From Euborellia annulipes (taxonomy: Eukaryota; Arthropoda; Insecta; Dermaptera; Anisolabididae): a stretch of 64,000 nucleotides of DNA. The notes under the pieces are model-generated. The model made no database searches and was not told where the DNA came from. It was given only the letters and a program-made list of their open reading frames with translations. This document shows, one piece after another, positions 55,601 to 58,073 of this stretch (its first letter is position 1; each line of letters opens with the position of its first letter). A program made the position numbers and the translations under genes. The stretch spans positions 42,475 through 106,474 of the forward strand of contig JAKCPI010005674.1 of the NCBI GenBank assembly GCA_023213315.1, in the 5' to 3' direction.

Positions 55601-57041
55601 ACACAACTTTCTCTTACCCTTCGGTAAGAGAAAGTTGCGCACTGTGCTGGTCACACCAGATTTTTTGTGTCGAGATATATTTAGTTTCCGATAGCACCTT
55701 AGTTTCAAACTTGCATTTTAAATGTTGACTGCTTCAAATAAACTATGGTTATTTTTCAAAATTTTAATCTCATATTTGGACATTTTATACACAATATAGA
55801 ATCGTAAATAAATACAAAATTTCATAAGAATTGGAAAAAAAAATTTTAAATGCCTAAAAAGTTCTAAAGGGGACCCCCTTGTGAATCGAAATTAACATAC
55901 AAATCCCTATAGGAAATTAACATTAGGCCTATGCGAAGATAAGGTGGAAAGGGAATTTAATAAAAAGAGTAGAGAGAGACGATAATGTTTGCAAGTGAGA
56001 GAGAGACATATATGTTTTCTTTGAAACAATTAAAGACACAAATAAATTTAAAAAAAATGGGAATTTAAATAATAATTGATTTTTAATCTAATAAAAAGAA
56101 AAAGATTTAAATTCCGTTACCATGGCAACCATTTCTATCTTTCCTATGAAGAACAAGAGTAAAGTGGTCTTTAGAAGATTTCAACGGCAAAATGAGAATA
56201 TACATTTTAAAGAGCATCTAAAAAATAATTGATTTTTGAATTTTAAAAAAAATCCTTGGAGGGAATTTTGAGAAAATCGAAAAAAACTGAAAAAGTACAT
56301 CAGTAAAGTACTAGTACTTTTTGGCCGATTTTGTTCAAAAGCTTATTTTGAGCGTGTGGGAAGGTACCTAAGTTAAATATAAAATTTCAATCCGGTAGCT
56401 CAATTCCTTCATTCTAAAAATCTGTCCACACATACAGACACACGCACGCACACACACACACACATACATACATACACACACACACACAGACCAATTTGCG
56501 GGACCCACTTTTTTTGGACTCAGGGGACCTCAAAACATGTATATCCATCAAAATCTCGACATCGAATTTTTGACATGATCGCAATACTTTCTCTCCTATA
56601 TATTTCATATATAGGCTAAGAGAAAGTAAAATTACCGATCAAGCAAGTTATGAACTTCCTAAAGTGCAAAGGGAATATTATGTTATTCATAATAACATTT
56701 TTTTTTTATTATTATTTTTTCTTTTTGATTTTATCCGGTTGTTGTTTAACCAACAAAATTCAGTCTTTTTCTCTTTTATAATACTTTTTTTTTTTAGATT
56801 TTTCATATTACAAAGAGGAAAAAAATTACTAAAAAAACATTATAGGCATAATTAGCATAAAAAAATTGAATAATATATTCATGCCAAATAGTCAAATGCT
56901 TTGTTTACCTTCAATACTGGGGGTGACCAGGTCTCCATATCTTTCCCTACAAGCCTCAAGGGTTGCATTTAGAATGCCCTCGTCCTCTGCGGCTGCCTCC
57001 ATTCGTTTCACGTTTCGCCTTTCTAAATGTCGGACATTGGC
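15042..57041 (-). CDS. Pdfr: Pigment-dispersing factor receptor (class B1 GPCR), 5' end missing
   Basis: A plasma-membrane receptor for the neuropeptide PDF; in insects it signals through Gs and cAMP and synchronises clock neurons. Twelve exons all join in phase: 57041-56909, 43854-43747, 41646-41486, 40301-40198, 39036-38976, 36085-35759, 35549-35447, 35216-35099, 22405-22336, 19618-19492, 16318-16176 and 15314-15042, giving 575 visible residues. The N-terminal hormone-binding domain has the six family cysteines and the motif [18 protein letters not shown], which singles out PDF receptors. Seven membrane segments follow, ending in [17 protein letters not shown]. Extracellular loop 1 is about 100 residues of low complexity, far longer than usual. 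No signal peptide is visible, so at least one upstream exon is missing. The 42-kb locus is convergent with SUPT3H, and its introns are full of transposons. Confidence 0.94.
15786..15957. mobile_element. hAT-type MITE with exact 8-bp target duplication
   Basis: The ends are CAGCGGTTCCCAACCC and GGTAAGGAACCACTG. GTATAAGG occurs immediately on both sides (15778-15785 and 15958-15965). It lies in the PDFR intron between exons 11 and 12. Confidence 0.92.
15980..16045 (+). mobile_element. Helitron 5'-end fragment
   Basis: TCTATATATATAAAAATGAA followed by (GTAT)n is the 5' terminus shared with the Helitron-type copies near 29899 and 30914. No matching 3' hairpin follows nearby, so this is a truncated copy. 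Confidence 0.5.
16176..16318 (-). CDS. Pdfr: PDFR exon 11: TM6 end, loop 3, TM7
   Basis: The acceptor TTTTCAG and donor GGCGAG|GTAAG bound 143 nt. It encodes [20 protein letters not shown], then [20 protein letters not shown] and FLNGE, the class B TM7 signature that couples to G protein. Confidence 0.95.
16441..16904. mobile_element. 464-bp inverted-repeat element with a nested MITE
   Basis: TCTATTGCAATATTATTGAG at the left and its inverse ending CTATTGCAATAGA at the right give arms of about 50 bp that include GTAGTTAGGCAGC. The interior holds a second element at 16599-16792. The superfamily is unknown. Confidence 0.65.
16599..16792. mobile_element. Pogo/Tigger-like MITE
   Basis: CAGTGATACCTCGAGATACG and its inverse CGTATCTCGAGGTACCACTG form the ends. 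TA flanks both (16597-16598 and 16793-16794). CTCGTATCTCAAAT-like motifs repeat inside. It is nested in the 16441-16904 element. Confidence 0.75.
17192..17283. repeat. Short inverted-repeat element
   Basis: AAATTAGGGACCACC at the left and GGCGGTCCCTAATTT at the right enclose about 60 bp. It resembles a miniature transposon, but no target duplication was identified. Confidence 0.4.
17319..17569. mobile_element. MITE with CGCCTGC...ATAGTGGCGAAAG ends
   Basis: The left end reads GCCTGCAGAGAATCATAGTG and the right end is its inverse, continuing through GGCGAAAGTCCGAAA, arms of about 40 bp. A solo left-type end occurs at 25379-25416, showing a family. Confidence 0.65.
17688..17865 (+). CDS. Unidentified coding-like exon opposite to PDFR
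   Basis: A T-rich tract ending in TAG precedes it and CAGAG|GTAAC follows, so both splice sites are good. Only one of three frames is open, and it is open through all 59 codons. The product is hydrophilic and helical in character: [20 protein letters not shown], then [20 protein letters not shown], then [16 protein letters not shown]. The exon starts in phase 0 and ends with one base of the next codon. I do not recognise the protein. It lies on the plus strand inside the PDFR intron between exons 10 and 11, so it would belong to a nested or overlapping gene. Its partner exons are not established. Confidence 0.5.
18211..18472. repeat. 262-bp inverted repeat of Penelope-like type
   Basis: Arms of about 100 bp begin AGGATGTGGTATATGGGCAG and contain GATGAAGAGTGCGAT next to CACTCGAAACGTTGAC, around a loop of about 60 bp. 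A GATGAAG...CGAAACGT sequence is typical of the flanks of Penelope-like retroelements, but no coding part is attached. Confidence 0.55.
18502..18650. repeat. 149-bp inverted repeat
   Basis: AATGTTGAGAGGATGCAGCC at the left is mirrored by GGCTGCATTCTCGCAACTCC at the right; the centre contains ACATTTCGGCGAAACTTTCG. It resembles the neighbouring element at 18211 in plan and may be a related foldback. Confidence 0.6.
18828..19441. mobile_element. Inverted-repeat DNA transposon interrupted by a hAT MITE
   Basis: GGTAGTTACATATCGACACA at the left matches the inverse of the right end TGCGTCGATATCTAACTACC. GAGGGTGCAAGCATCGAGGG motifs recur inside. The hAT MITE 19214-19402 is inserted in its right half. 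Confidence 0.6.
19214..19402. mobile_element. hAT-type MITE, CAGGGCYGGAACTAG family, copy 2
   Basis: The ends are CAGGGCCGGAACTAG and CTAGATCCGGCCCTG. CGAGGGTG is duplicated exactly on both sides (19206-19213 and 19403-19410). It is 189 bp and almost the same size as the copy at 21892. Confidence 0.95.
19492..19618 (-). CDS. Pdfr: PDFR exon 10: TM5, intracellular loop 3, TM6 start
   Basis: The acceptor TTTTTCAG and donor TTATTAG|GTAATG bound 127 nt. It encodes [20 protein letters not shown], then [20 protein letters not shown], the basic third loop that contacts G protein. Confidence 0.95.
19693..19984. mobile_element. hAT-type MITE (aged)
   Basis: The ends are CAGCGTTTCCCAAACTT and CACTTTGGGAATCGCTG. 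The flanking 8-mers gtttatat and gtcatata agree poorly, so the target duplication has decayed. GCGACCCGGT-like sequence lies inside the right end. Confidence 0.65.
20247..21694. mobile_element. Foldback element built of minisatellites
   Basis: AGCTGGGCATACACGGAGAG begins exact inverted repeats of 27 bp at the two ends. ATT flanks both sides. The left half is a tandem array of a 97-bp unit (GGGTTGGACCGGGGCGG at 20278, 20375 and 20472). The right half is a different but related array of 84-88 bp units (AGTCCAATCTGTTAGATTGA at 21391, 21475 and 21563). The interior is GC-rich in an AT-rich region and encodes nothing convincing. A solo end of the family is at 50374-50473. Confidence 0.85.
21722..21845 (+). 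other. Exon-like GC-balanced block of unclear strand
   Basis: On the plus strand ATTCGATTGTTTAG precedes it and CTCCTGAG|GTATTT follows, both good splice signals, but every frame meets a stop. On the minus strand it is open in one frame for about 50 codons ([20 protein letters not shown]) with a weaker boundary. It could be an untranslated first or second exon of a plus-strand transcript. Confidence 0.35.
21892..22079. mobile_element. hAT-type MITE, CAGGGCYGGAACTAG family, copy 3
   Basis: The ends are CGGGGCCGGAACTAG and CTAGATCCGGCCTTG. ATTGAATT is duplicated exactly (21884-21891 and 22080-22087). It contains the same GCAAAATTTAATTTGCCGCC core as the other copies. Confidence 0.95.
22336..22405 (-). 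CDS. Pdfr: PDFR exon 9: extracellular loop 2 and TM5 start
   Basis: The acceptor TTTTTCAG and donor GTG|GTAAGT bound 70 nt. It encodes [20 protein letters not shown]; its cysteine should pair with that at the top of TM3. The 12.7-kb intron before it is the second largest of the gene. Confidence 0.95.
22840..23270 (-). mobile_element. TDH repeat copy (partial)
   Basis: It contains TCCAAATATGAGATTAAAAT, AGTCGACACAAAAAAATCC and ends near GCCAGTCACACCAAATTTTT, the A end of the TDH family in reverse. The X-box region is missing. TGGTGTACAAAATATCC marks the site that the copy near 29.9 kb has lost to a Helitron insertion. Confidence 0.6.
23880..24415. repeat. 536-bp near-perfect palindrome
   Basis: Arms of about 260 bp begin GTGCTTTGTGAACTTGTAGA at the left and end in the inverse, meeting around 24150 with a short loop. 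The arms differ at only a few positions, so it is young or maintained. ACAAAAGCTTTAATAAACACC in its right arm is shared in part with the palindrome at 59337. Confidence 0.85.
24477..24754. repeat. Two-copy tandem repeat, unit 139 bp
   Basis: GAATGCATCAGGGATGCAT starts at 24477 and again at 24616. I noticed only one substitution between copies (ATATTGC versus ATGTTGC). The unit is GC-rich, with TTTGGTGGGCGGGGTCAAGG and GACAGAGGCGGACTGGCGG. GGCTCCGCCCACCAA near 23545 looks like an inverted relative, so this may be the end of a larger element spanning 23.45-24.75 kb. Confidence 0.8.
24780..24893 (+). other. Possible first exon on the plus strand
   Basis: A TC-rich, fairly GC-rich block ends TTTTTACTTAG|GTATTT, a donor-like site. 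ATG at 24840 would begin [18 protein letters not shown], which looks like a signal sequence; a second frame from 24791 is also open. No acceptor partner is known. Transposon-derived sequence with a chance frame is the main alternative. Confidence 0.25.
25379..25416. repeat. Solo MITE end (17319 family)
   Basis: CATATCGCTTGCTGAGAATC followed by ATAGTGGCGAAAGTC matches the left end of the 17319-17569 element; no right end is nearby. Confidence 0.55.
25508..25757 (-). mobile_element. tRNA-derived SINE, family 1
   Basis: Read on the minus strand it has an A-box-like TAGTTCGTAGCGCG, a B-box GGGTTCGGATCC, the body motif GATGATTTTATTTAAGCC, and a tail with GAATGGGAAAAAAGTG and poly-A. Related copies lie at 46154, 46887, 48201, 49550 and 62376. 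Confidence 0.75.
25998..26660. mobile_element. Two SINE family 2 copies facing each other
   Basis: A minus-strand copy spans 26003-26175, with a poly-T run of about 40, CAAACATCCCATGGCCCCCG, then inverted B-box GAATCGAACCC and GGACCCTCGACCTACACC. A plus-strand copy spans about 26505-26650, with GGTCGAGGGTCCGGTAGCCT, B-box GGGTTCGGATTCCC and CCATGGGATGTTTGGCCTC. A further partial minus copy is at 47815-47890. Confidence 0.7.
26660..26955 (+). mobile_element. TDH repeat copy (B end only)
   Basis: It begins GAAAGAAACTGAAAAAAGTA, continues through CAGTAAAGTACTAGTACTTT and the CA-repeat zone, then CATCGAATTTTTGACATGAT and the B hairpin GGGTAAGAGAAAGTAAAA. Confidence 0.7.
27835..28440 (+). mobile_element. 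TDH repeat copy (A to B)
   Basis: The A hairpin at 27835-27925 pairs CTGGTGTGACTGGCGCACAG with its near inverse across TTACCTTCGGTAA. GTTACCATGGCAAC is at 28015-28028. A (CCCA)n tract lies at 28327-28372. The element runs directly into the B hairpin of the next, oppositely oriented copy. Confidence 0.85.
28411..29094 (-). mobile_element. TDH repeat copy (B to A)
   Basis: It starts in the shared B hairpin (ACTTTCTCTTACCTATGTAT / ATATAGAGAGAAAGTA), passes a (TCTG)n zone at 28540-28600 and GTTGCCATGGTAAC at 28899-28912, and ends in the A hairpin at about 29000-29092. With the previous copy it makes a tail-to-tail pair. Confidence 0.85.
29092..30687 (-). mobile_element. TDH repeat copy, long form, split by a Helentron
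   Basis: It matches the inverse of 55573-56630 along its length except for the 567-bp insertion at 29899-30465. The B hairpin is near 29095-29137, the X-box GTTGCCATGGTAAC at 29567-29580, and the A hairpin at 30593-30686. It abuts copy 28411-29094 head to tail. Confidence 0.85.
29899..30465 (+). mobile_element. Helentron/Helitron-like non-autonomous insertion
   Basis: It starts TCTATATCTATC, followed by ATATAAAAATGAAATGGG, and ends with stem-loops GCTCGCCGAAGGCGAGC and AAGCCCGCCGAAGGCGGGCTTT just before GCGACTAT. The host TDH copy at 55573 preserves the uninterrupted sequence TTCTATATTGTGTATAAAA, so the insertion is precise, between two T residues and without target duplication. No Rep/helicase frame is present. 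Confidence 0.75.
30689..30782 (+). mobile_element. TDH B-end fragment
   Basis: GGATTCAGGGACCTCAAAAC, then CATCGAATTTTTGACATGAA and ACTTTCTCTCTATATATA. It continues from the A hairpin of the preceding copy and is cut off by the Helitron at 30783. Confidence 0.7.
30783..30914 (-). mobile_element. Minimal Helitron, 132 bp
   Basis: Read on the minus strand it starts TCTATATATTATAAAAATGA and ends with the stem-loop AGCCCCGCCGAAGGCGGGGC followed by TTTGCGTCTAG. Flanking bases are A before and T after, the canonical Helitron target. It is too short to encode anything. Confidence 0.8.
30915..31290 (-). mobile_element. Helitron-derived segment with an X-box
   Basis: On the minus strand: ATATATAATTCTTCTGTACG, then CTCCTCCTAAACGACTGAAC and ATTATGATGAAATTTT, a layout common at Helitron 5' regions. 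It also carries GTTGCCATGGTAAC (31090-31077), shared with TDH bodies. The relation between the two families is unclear. Confidence 0.45.
31885..32460 (-). mobile_element. TDH repeat copy (B to A, degraded)
   Basis: It begins near a degraded B hairpin (CTTTACCCTTTATATGAAAT), keeps CGATGTCGAGGTTTTGATGA and AGTACTAGT-like blocks, and ends CACACCAGATTTTT. The X-box is mutated (GGTTGCCATGATGAC near 32343). Confidence 0.7.
32461..35090. other. PDFR intron 8 interior, mostly unrecognised
   Basis: AT-rich. A TDH-like B hairpin remnant is at 32565-32605. A hAT left-end remnant, CAGTAATTTCCAACTGGTGG, lies at about 33458-33520 with no right end nearby. GATGAAATTCACCCGAAACG, read from the minus strand near 34000, is a Penelope-type motif. 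Nothing coding was found. Confidence 0.5.
35099..35216 (-). CDS. Pdfr: PDFR exon 8: intracellular loop 2 and TM4
   Basis: The acceptor GAACAG and donor TCAAA|GTGAGT bound 118 nt. It encodes [20 protein letters not shown], then [19 protein letters not shown], with the GWG-P motif of TM4. Confidence 0.95.
35447..35549 (-). CDS. Pdfr: PDFR exon 7: TM3
   Basis: The acceptor TTTTTAG and donor ACAG|GTTAGT bound 103 nt. It encodes [20 protein letters not shown], then [14 protein letters not shown]. The cysteine is the conserved TM3 partner of loop 2, and EGLYLHN is the class B signature. Confidence 0.96.
35759..36085 (-). CDS. Pdfr: PDFR exon 6: TM2 end and an expanded extracellular loop 1
   Basis: The acceptor GGCATTTAG and donor AATACA|GTAAGA bound 327 nt, phase 0 at both ends. 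It starts [20 protein letters not shown] and continues for about 98 residues rich in G, P, S, T and A, including [20 protein letters not shown] (two N-glycosylation sequons, NGS and NES) and [11 protein letters not shown]. It ends IDNT, aligning with the residues just before PLLC in other PDF receptors. Confidence 0.93.
36262..36425 (-). mobile_element. TDH body fragment
   Basis: GAGCTAGGAGGTTGAAATTT, then AATCAATTATTTTTTAGATG and TGAAATCTTATGAAGACC are core TDH segments; both hairpin ends and the X-box are missing. Confidence 0.65.
36430..37880. other. PDFR intron 5 interior
   Basis: AT-rich. A hAT right-end remnant (GCGGACCACCTGTTGGGAAC) ends at about 37605; it pairs in sequence with the left end near 33460, but PDFR exons lie between, so they are separate remnants or a split old element. 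Nothing coding was found. Confidence 0.5.
37889..38568 (+). mobile_element. TDH repeat copy (A to B)
   Basis: It runs from AAAAAATCTGGTGTGACTGG to ATATAGGTAAGAGAAAGTA, with both hairpins present. The X-box reads TTTACCATGGCAAC, one base off the palindrome. A (CA)n tract lies at 38372-38402. Confidence 0.85.
38976..39036 (-). CDS. Pdfr: PDFR exon 5: intracellular loop 1 and TM2 start
   Basis: The acceptor TTATCTAG and donor ATTCAG|GTAAAT bound 61 nt. It encodes [20 protein letters not shown], the strongly conserved R-IH-NLF block of class B receptors. Confidence 0.96.
39704..40102. mobile_element. hAT-type MITE, CAGGGGCGTATATA family, copy 1
   Basis: The ends are CAGGAGCATATATAAGGGCG and TTTCTATAGACGCCCCTG. 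The flanks tgaggaaa and taaggaat match at 6 of 8. Internal C- and G-runs and GCGGAAAATTTCCC-like blocks are present. It lies between PDFR exons 4 and 5. Confidence 0.7.
40198..40301 (-). CDS. Pdfr: PDFR exon 4: TM1
   Basis: The acceptor ATATGCAG and donor TTTCAG|GTAAAT bound 104 nt. It encodes [20 protein letters not shown], then [14 protein letters not shown], the first membrane helix. Confidence 0.95.
41018..41275. mobile_element. hAT-type MITE, CAGGGGCGTATATA family, copy 2
   Basis: The ends are CAGGGGCGTATATAAGGGGG and TTTCTATATACGCCCCTG. CCAAAAAA is duplicated exactly on both sides (41010-41017 and 41276-41283). Confidence 0.92.
41486..41646 (-). CDS. Pdfr: PDFR exon 3: second half of the hormone-binding domain
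   Basis: The acceptor GTTTTAG and donor GCACAG|GTATT bound 161 nt. It encodes [35 protein letters not shown] and YAGSGTEAQ. The fifth and sixth domain cysteines and the C--DGRW motif are present. Confidence 0.96.
41792..41848 (+). other. Short exon-like block opposite to PDFR
   Basis: CTCTTTTGTTCTAG precedes it and AAAAAT|GTGAGT follows. Two frames are open; one reads [18 protein letters not shown], helical in character. At 57 nt it could be chance, but the splice signals are strong. Confidence 0.3.
42377..43700. repeat. 337-bp tandem repeat with inverted flanks
   Basis: The unit starting GGATTTTTTTATTTATTC occurs at 42701 and 43038, with a partial third from 43375 to about 43470. Each unit has TAAAATGACGTCATATC, a CRE-like palindrome. 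GGCTTTTAACGTGACAACGT at about 42511 is mirrored by ACGTTGTCACGTCAAAAGCC at about 43676, so the array sits between inverted ends. GTCACGGCTTGTGAC-like short repeats at 42377-42424 form a mini-array at the left. Confidence 0.75.
43747..43854 (-). CDS. Pdfr: PDFR exon 2: hormone-binding domain core
   Basis: The acceptor CTGTTACAG and donor CCCACCA|GTAAGT bound 108 nt. It encodes [20 protein letters not shown], then [15 protein letters not shown]. Cysteines two to four are present. CNWTWD-LCWPPT is the most diagnostic stretch for PDF receptors. Confidence 0.97.
44357..44822 (+). mobile_element. Helitron, non-autonomous, carrying a hAT MITE
   Basis: A (TA)n tract then AATTCACTAATGTCCGTCTG is a typical Helitron 5' region. 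The right end is the interrupted stem-loop GCGAAGCCGAAGGCGGGCGACG, closing as GCGGCTAG before T. The MITE 44580-44808 sits just inside the 3' end. The exact 5' base is uncertain because of the TA repeat. Confidence 0.6.
44580..44808. mobile_element. hAT-type MITE inside a Helitron
   Basis: The ends are CAGTGGCGGATTAA and TTTAATCCGCCCCTG. GGCGACGC is duplicated exactly (44572-44579 and 44809-44816). A SINE-like AGGACTTT...GGCCATTTATACC tail lies inside. Confidence 0.92.
44823..45070 (+). mobile_element. Old TDH body fragment
   Basis: AGATGTAAAATTGATAAACA, GAGAATATATATTTTAAAGG and CATCTAAAAAATAATTGAAT follow the TDH body order with many changes; hairpins and X-box are absent. Confidence 0.45.
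46154..46600 (+). mobile_element. tRNA-derived SINE, family 1, interrupted
   Basis: GCCCTCGGGCTTGG head, A-box GTAGTTGGTAGCG, B-box GGGTTCGGATCCC, body GATGATTTTATTTAAGCC. After the inserted MITE it resumes with GTGTGTGAATAGGAAAAAAG, the family tail. Confidence 0.8.
46258..46562. mobile_element. hAT-type MITE, CAGGGGCGTATATA family, copy 3
   Basis: The left end is CAGGGGCGTATATAGAAA and the right end TTTACGCTCCTG. No clean 8-bp duplication remains. It splits the SINE that surrounds it. Confidence 0.65.
46887..47030 (-). mobile_element. tRNA-derived SINE, family 1 (shortened)
   Basis: Poly-T, CACTCACTTTTTTCCCACTC, CCAAATGGCTTAAATAAAAT and inverted B-box GGGATCCGAACCC. About 100 bp of the usual middle is missing. 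CGAAACGTCGGC, a Penelope-type motif, lies just to the left at about 46867. Confidence 0.7.
47129..47378. mobile_element. hAT-type MITE, GGCGTAGCC family, copy 1
   Basis: The ends are CATAGGCGTAGCCAGG and TCTGGCTACGCCAATG. ATTGAGAG is duplicated exactly (47121-47128 and 47379-47386). It contains ACATAGGGTAAGAGAAAGTA, the motif at the TDH B end. Confidence 0.93.
47508..47675. mobile_element. 168-bp palindromic MITE
   Basis: AATGGGTCGTTTTGATAACT at the left is mirrored at the right, with arms of about 80 bp around a 9-bp loop (TATTTTAAT) flanked by GAAGGACACACACC. T before and A after suggest a TA or TAA-type target. Confidence 0.75.
47815..48060 (-). mobile_element. SINE family 2 fragment
   Basis: GCCTTTCCGGGGCATAGGCG and GGACCCTCGACCTACACC match the minus-strand copy at 26003; ACACACTACTGTAAGCAGCA further right recurs near 26265. 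Confidence 0.6.
48201..48463 (+). mobile_element. tRNA-derived SINE, family 1, with target duplication
   Basis: It runs from GCCCTCGGGGCTTGGAGTAG through B-box GGGTTCGGACCCC and the hairpin TTAAGCCATTTGG-AT-ACCAAATGGCTTAA to a poly-A tail. AATTGTTAAAAA flanks both sides (48189-48200 and 48464-48475), the mark of LINE-type insertion. Confidence 0.88.
48480..49060. other. AT-rich PDFR intron 1 sequence, nothing recognised
   Basis: No repeat, open frame or terminal inverted repeat was identified in this part of the 13-kb first visible intron. Confidence 0.5.
49070..49835 (+). mobile_element. Degraded TDH body interrupted by a SINE
   Basis: TGTCTTGGCGACATATATTT and AGATGTAAAATTTATAAATA begin one remnant near 49060. 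A second starts near 49490 (CGACATATATTCAATTTCCG) and resumes after the SINE at 49820 with AATATTTATATTTTGTTACC, where the X-box is broken (GTTACCATAGCA). Confidence 0.5.
49550..49819 (+). mobile_element. tRNA-derived SINE, family 1, with 13-bp target duplication
   Basis: GCCCTCGGGGCTTGGCGTAG head, B-box GGGTTCGGACCCC, tail with GAATGAGAAAAAAGTGAGTG and poly-A. AAGTATGGGAAAA flanks both sides (49537-49549 and 49820-49832). It is inserted in a TDH remnant. Confidence 0.92.
50374..50473 (+). repeat. Solo end of the 20247-type foldback element
   Basis: AGCTGGGCATACACGGAGAG and then GTCCAATCTGTCGGGTCGAA match the left end and first unit of the 20247-21694 element, also after ATT. No opposite end is nearby. 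About 50470-50545 continues with tRNA-like GGTCCTGGTTCGACTC. Confidence 0.75.
50703..50944. mobile_element. hAT-type MITE, GGCGTAGCC family, copy 2
   Basis: The ends are CATTGGCGTAGCCAGAAA and CTGGCTACGCCTATG. GTTGGAAG is duplicated exactly (50695-50702 and 50945-50952). It lies in the opposite orientation to the copy at 47129 and is closely similar to it. Confidence 0.93.
50960..51504. mobile_element. 545-bp palindromic element of Penelope-like type
   Basis: Arms of about 200 bp begin CTTATTTAGGCCACATCTTA and carry CTGATGATGGTCTCTTGGTA with TAGACCTAAACTGGTAGTTT, the plan seen at Penelope-like element flanks. GAAGTAAACTT flanks both sides (50949-50959 and 51505-51515). The centre is AT-rich and non-coding. 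Confidence 0.7.
51610..52490. other. Intron sequence with a weak two-copy repeat
   Basis: CTCTTGTTTATATCGATGG near 51610 and TTCTTGTTTAATATGTCGG near 51747 begin diverged copies of a unit of about 135 bp. The rest, to 52490, is AT-rich and unrecognised. Confidence 0.4.
52493..53238 (-). mobile_element. TDH repeat copy (B to A)
   Basis: The B hairpin TTACTTTCTCTTACCTATAT has expanded into (TA)n(GA)n at 52538-52601. GTTGCCATGGTAAC is at 53049-53062. The A hairpin is at about 53150-53236, around CGATTACCGAAGGTAAG. Confidence 0.85.
53239..53720 (-). mobile_element. Degraded TDH fragments
   Basis: GTTGAAATTTTATATCTAAT, TTTTTTAGAAGCTCTTTAAA and AAGCACAGAACACAACTTTT follow TDH order with heavy decay. 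A second partial A end reaches about 53712 (CGCCAGATTTTT). Confidence 0.5.
53721..54455. other. AT-rich intron sequence
   Basis: Only a TDH-like B hairpin remnant is seen, at 54213-54255 (ACTTTCTCGTATACGAAGAA / AAGAGAAAGTA). Otherwise nothing was recognised. Confidence 0.45.
54461..55091 (-). mobile_element. TDH repeat copy (B to A), near complete short form
   Basis: It runs from TTACTTTCTCATACCTCTAT to CACACCGGATTTTTTAA, with the X-box GTTGCCATGGTAAC at 54911-54924 and both hairpins. It is about 630 bp, the typical short-form length. Confidence 0.88.
55092..55560. other. AT-rich intron sequence, nothing recognised
   Basis: No shared repeat, terminal inverted repeat or convincing frame was found between the two TDH copies. 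Confidence 0.5.
55573..56630 (+). mobile_element. TDH repeat, intact long form (reference copy)
   Basis: The A hairpin (55573-55666) pairs AAAAAATCTGGTGTGAC...CTTTCTCTTACC with its near inverse. A long-form segment follows with TCATATTTGGACATTTTATA and GAGAGAGACGATAATGTTTG, then the X-box GTTACCATGGCAAC at 56116-56129, the AGTACTAGTACTTTTTGG block, the CA tract near 56444-56487 and the B hairpin (56586-56629). There is no coding frame. It is the best template for the family and matches 29092-30687 in reverse. Confidence 0.9.
56909..57041 (-). CDS. Pdfr: PDFR exon 1 visible: N-terminal ectodomain
   Basis: The acceptor TTTTTAG and donor ATTGAAG|GTAAAC bound 133 nt. It encodes [20 protein letters not shown], then [20 protein letters not shown] and PSIE. 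It supplies the first domain cysteine and an NAT glycosylation sequon. The acceptor in front and the absence of a signal peptide show that at least one further exon lies upstream. Confidence 0.9.
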
Positions 57042-57092
57042 CTAAAAACAAAATTACATAATTATTTATAAAAATTAAAAATTAAGAGCCAT

Positions 57093-57362
57093 TCAATTTT
57101 TATGTAAGCAAATTTTTGACTGTTTTAAACTCCACCCCTCCTTGTTGAGGCGAAAATGTGTGAGCGAGCGTGTTATAGTTAATTTCAAGGACCGAGCGAT
57201 CGCGGGTGGGGCTACTGGGCAGGGGTCATATGCCCGGGATTGTGTTTCACGTTTACACTTCAACATCTCCTGAAGAGAATGGTGTGTTTTGTTTGTTTTT
57301 TTCAAATAAATAAATTCGATGGATAGCAGTTTCAAATCCGGCGTTCTTTTTGAGATACCCTA
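57093..57362. other. GC-balanced block upstream of PDFR exon 1
   Basis: This 270-bp stretch is less AT-rich than its surroundings and open for 80 codons on the minus strand, but it has no donor matching exon 1. Its right edge (GAACGCCGGATTTGAAACTG on the minus strand) resembles a DNA-transposon terminus, so a transposon remnant is more likely than a PDFR first exon. Confidence 0.35.
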
Positions 57363-57764
57363 TTGTTAAGCTTTAGTTATTTATTAATAGATTTAGGCAT
57401 GGTTACTTTTTGGCCAAAGCCTTGCTTCTATACTACTTCTAAATATATAATCAGTAGGTAGGATTAGGAGGCCTGTTCAGTCTGTTTAAAGAGCCTTATA
57501 CACGGCCTGATTTGTCAGGCCAACCGACAGGGCAAACTAGTCAGGCCCTTATGGTTGGGACGTGAGAACAATTATCAGGTTTTCTTGATAAATAAATTAA
57601 TAAATAAAAATATAATACGGGAGATACAAGTCTGGATAATAATTTAAATAAAAAGCCACCTAAGCACTATTCAATTACATACATCCCTGGTGTAACCCAA
57701 AAATTAAAAAAATATTTTTAGATTTCAATATAATTTTAACACCGAAACCTTCTAACAATCTAAT

Positions 57765-58073
57765 CAGTGGCGAAGCAAGTACTTTTAAAATTAAATTTGA
57801 ATAAAACGGGATAATATATTTATTTATCTTTGGCCGTGAATCCTAACGTTTGTCATTTTAAATAAAATAAAAATGCATAGATTTCTATCAAAAAACAACA
57901 GAGCACAAATTAATTGATCAAAGGATCCAAATAATTTTTTGTTCTACAAAAGGATCAAAATATAGACAAAAAATTAAATAAAAAGTATTATTTATTATAT
58001 GTGCCCGGCGCCCCCACCCTGCCCTCCGCCCTGGAGCCGCCGCTCCCCTCGCTCCTCTGTCGCTACGCCACTG
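57765..58073. mobile_element. hAT-type MITE with exact 8-bp target duplication
   Basis: The ends are CAGTGGCGAAGCAAGTAC and CTGTCGCTACGCCACTG. AATCTAAT is duplicated exactly (57757-57764 and 58074-58081). GC-rich CCGCCGCTCCCCTCGCTC lies near the right end. Confidence 0.92.
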
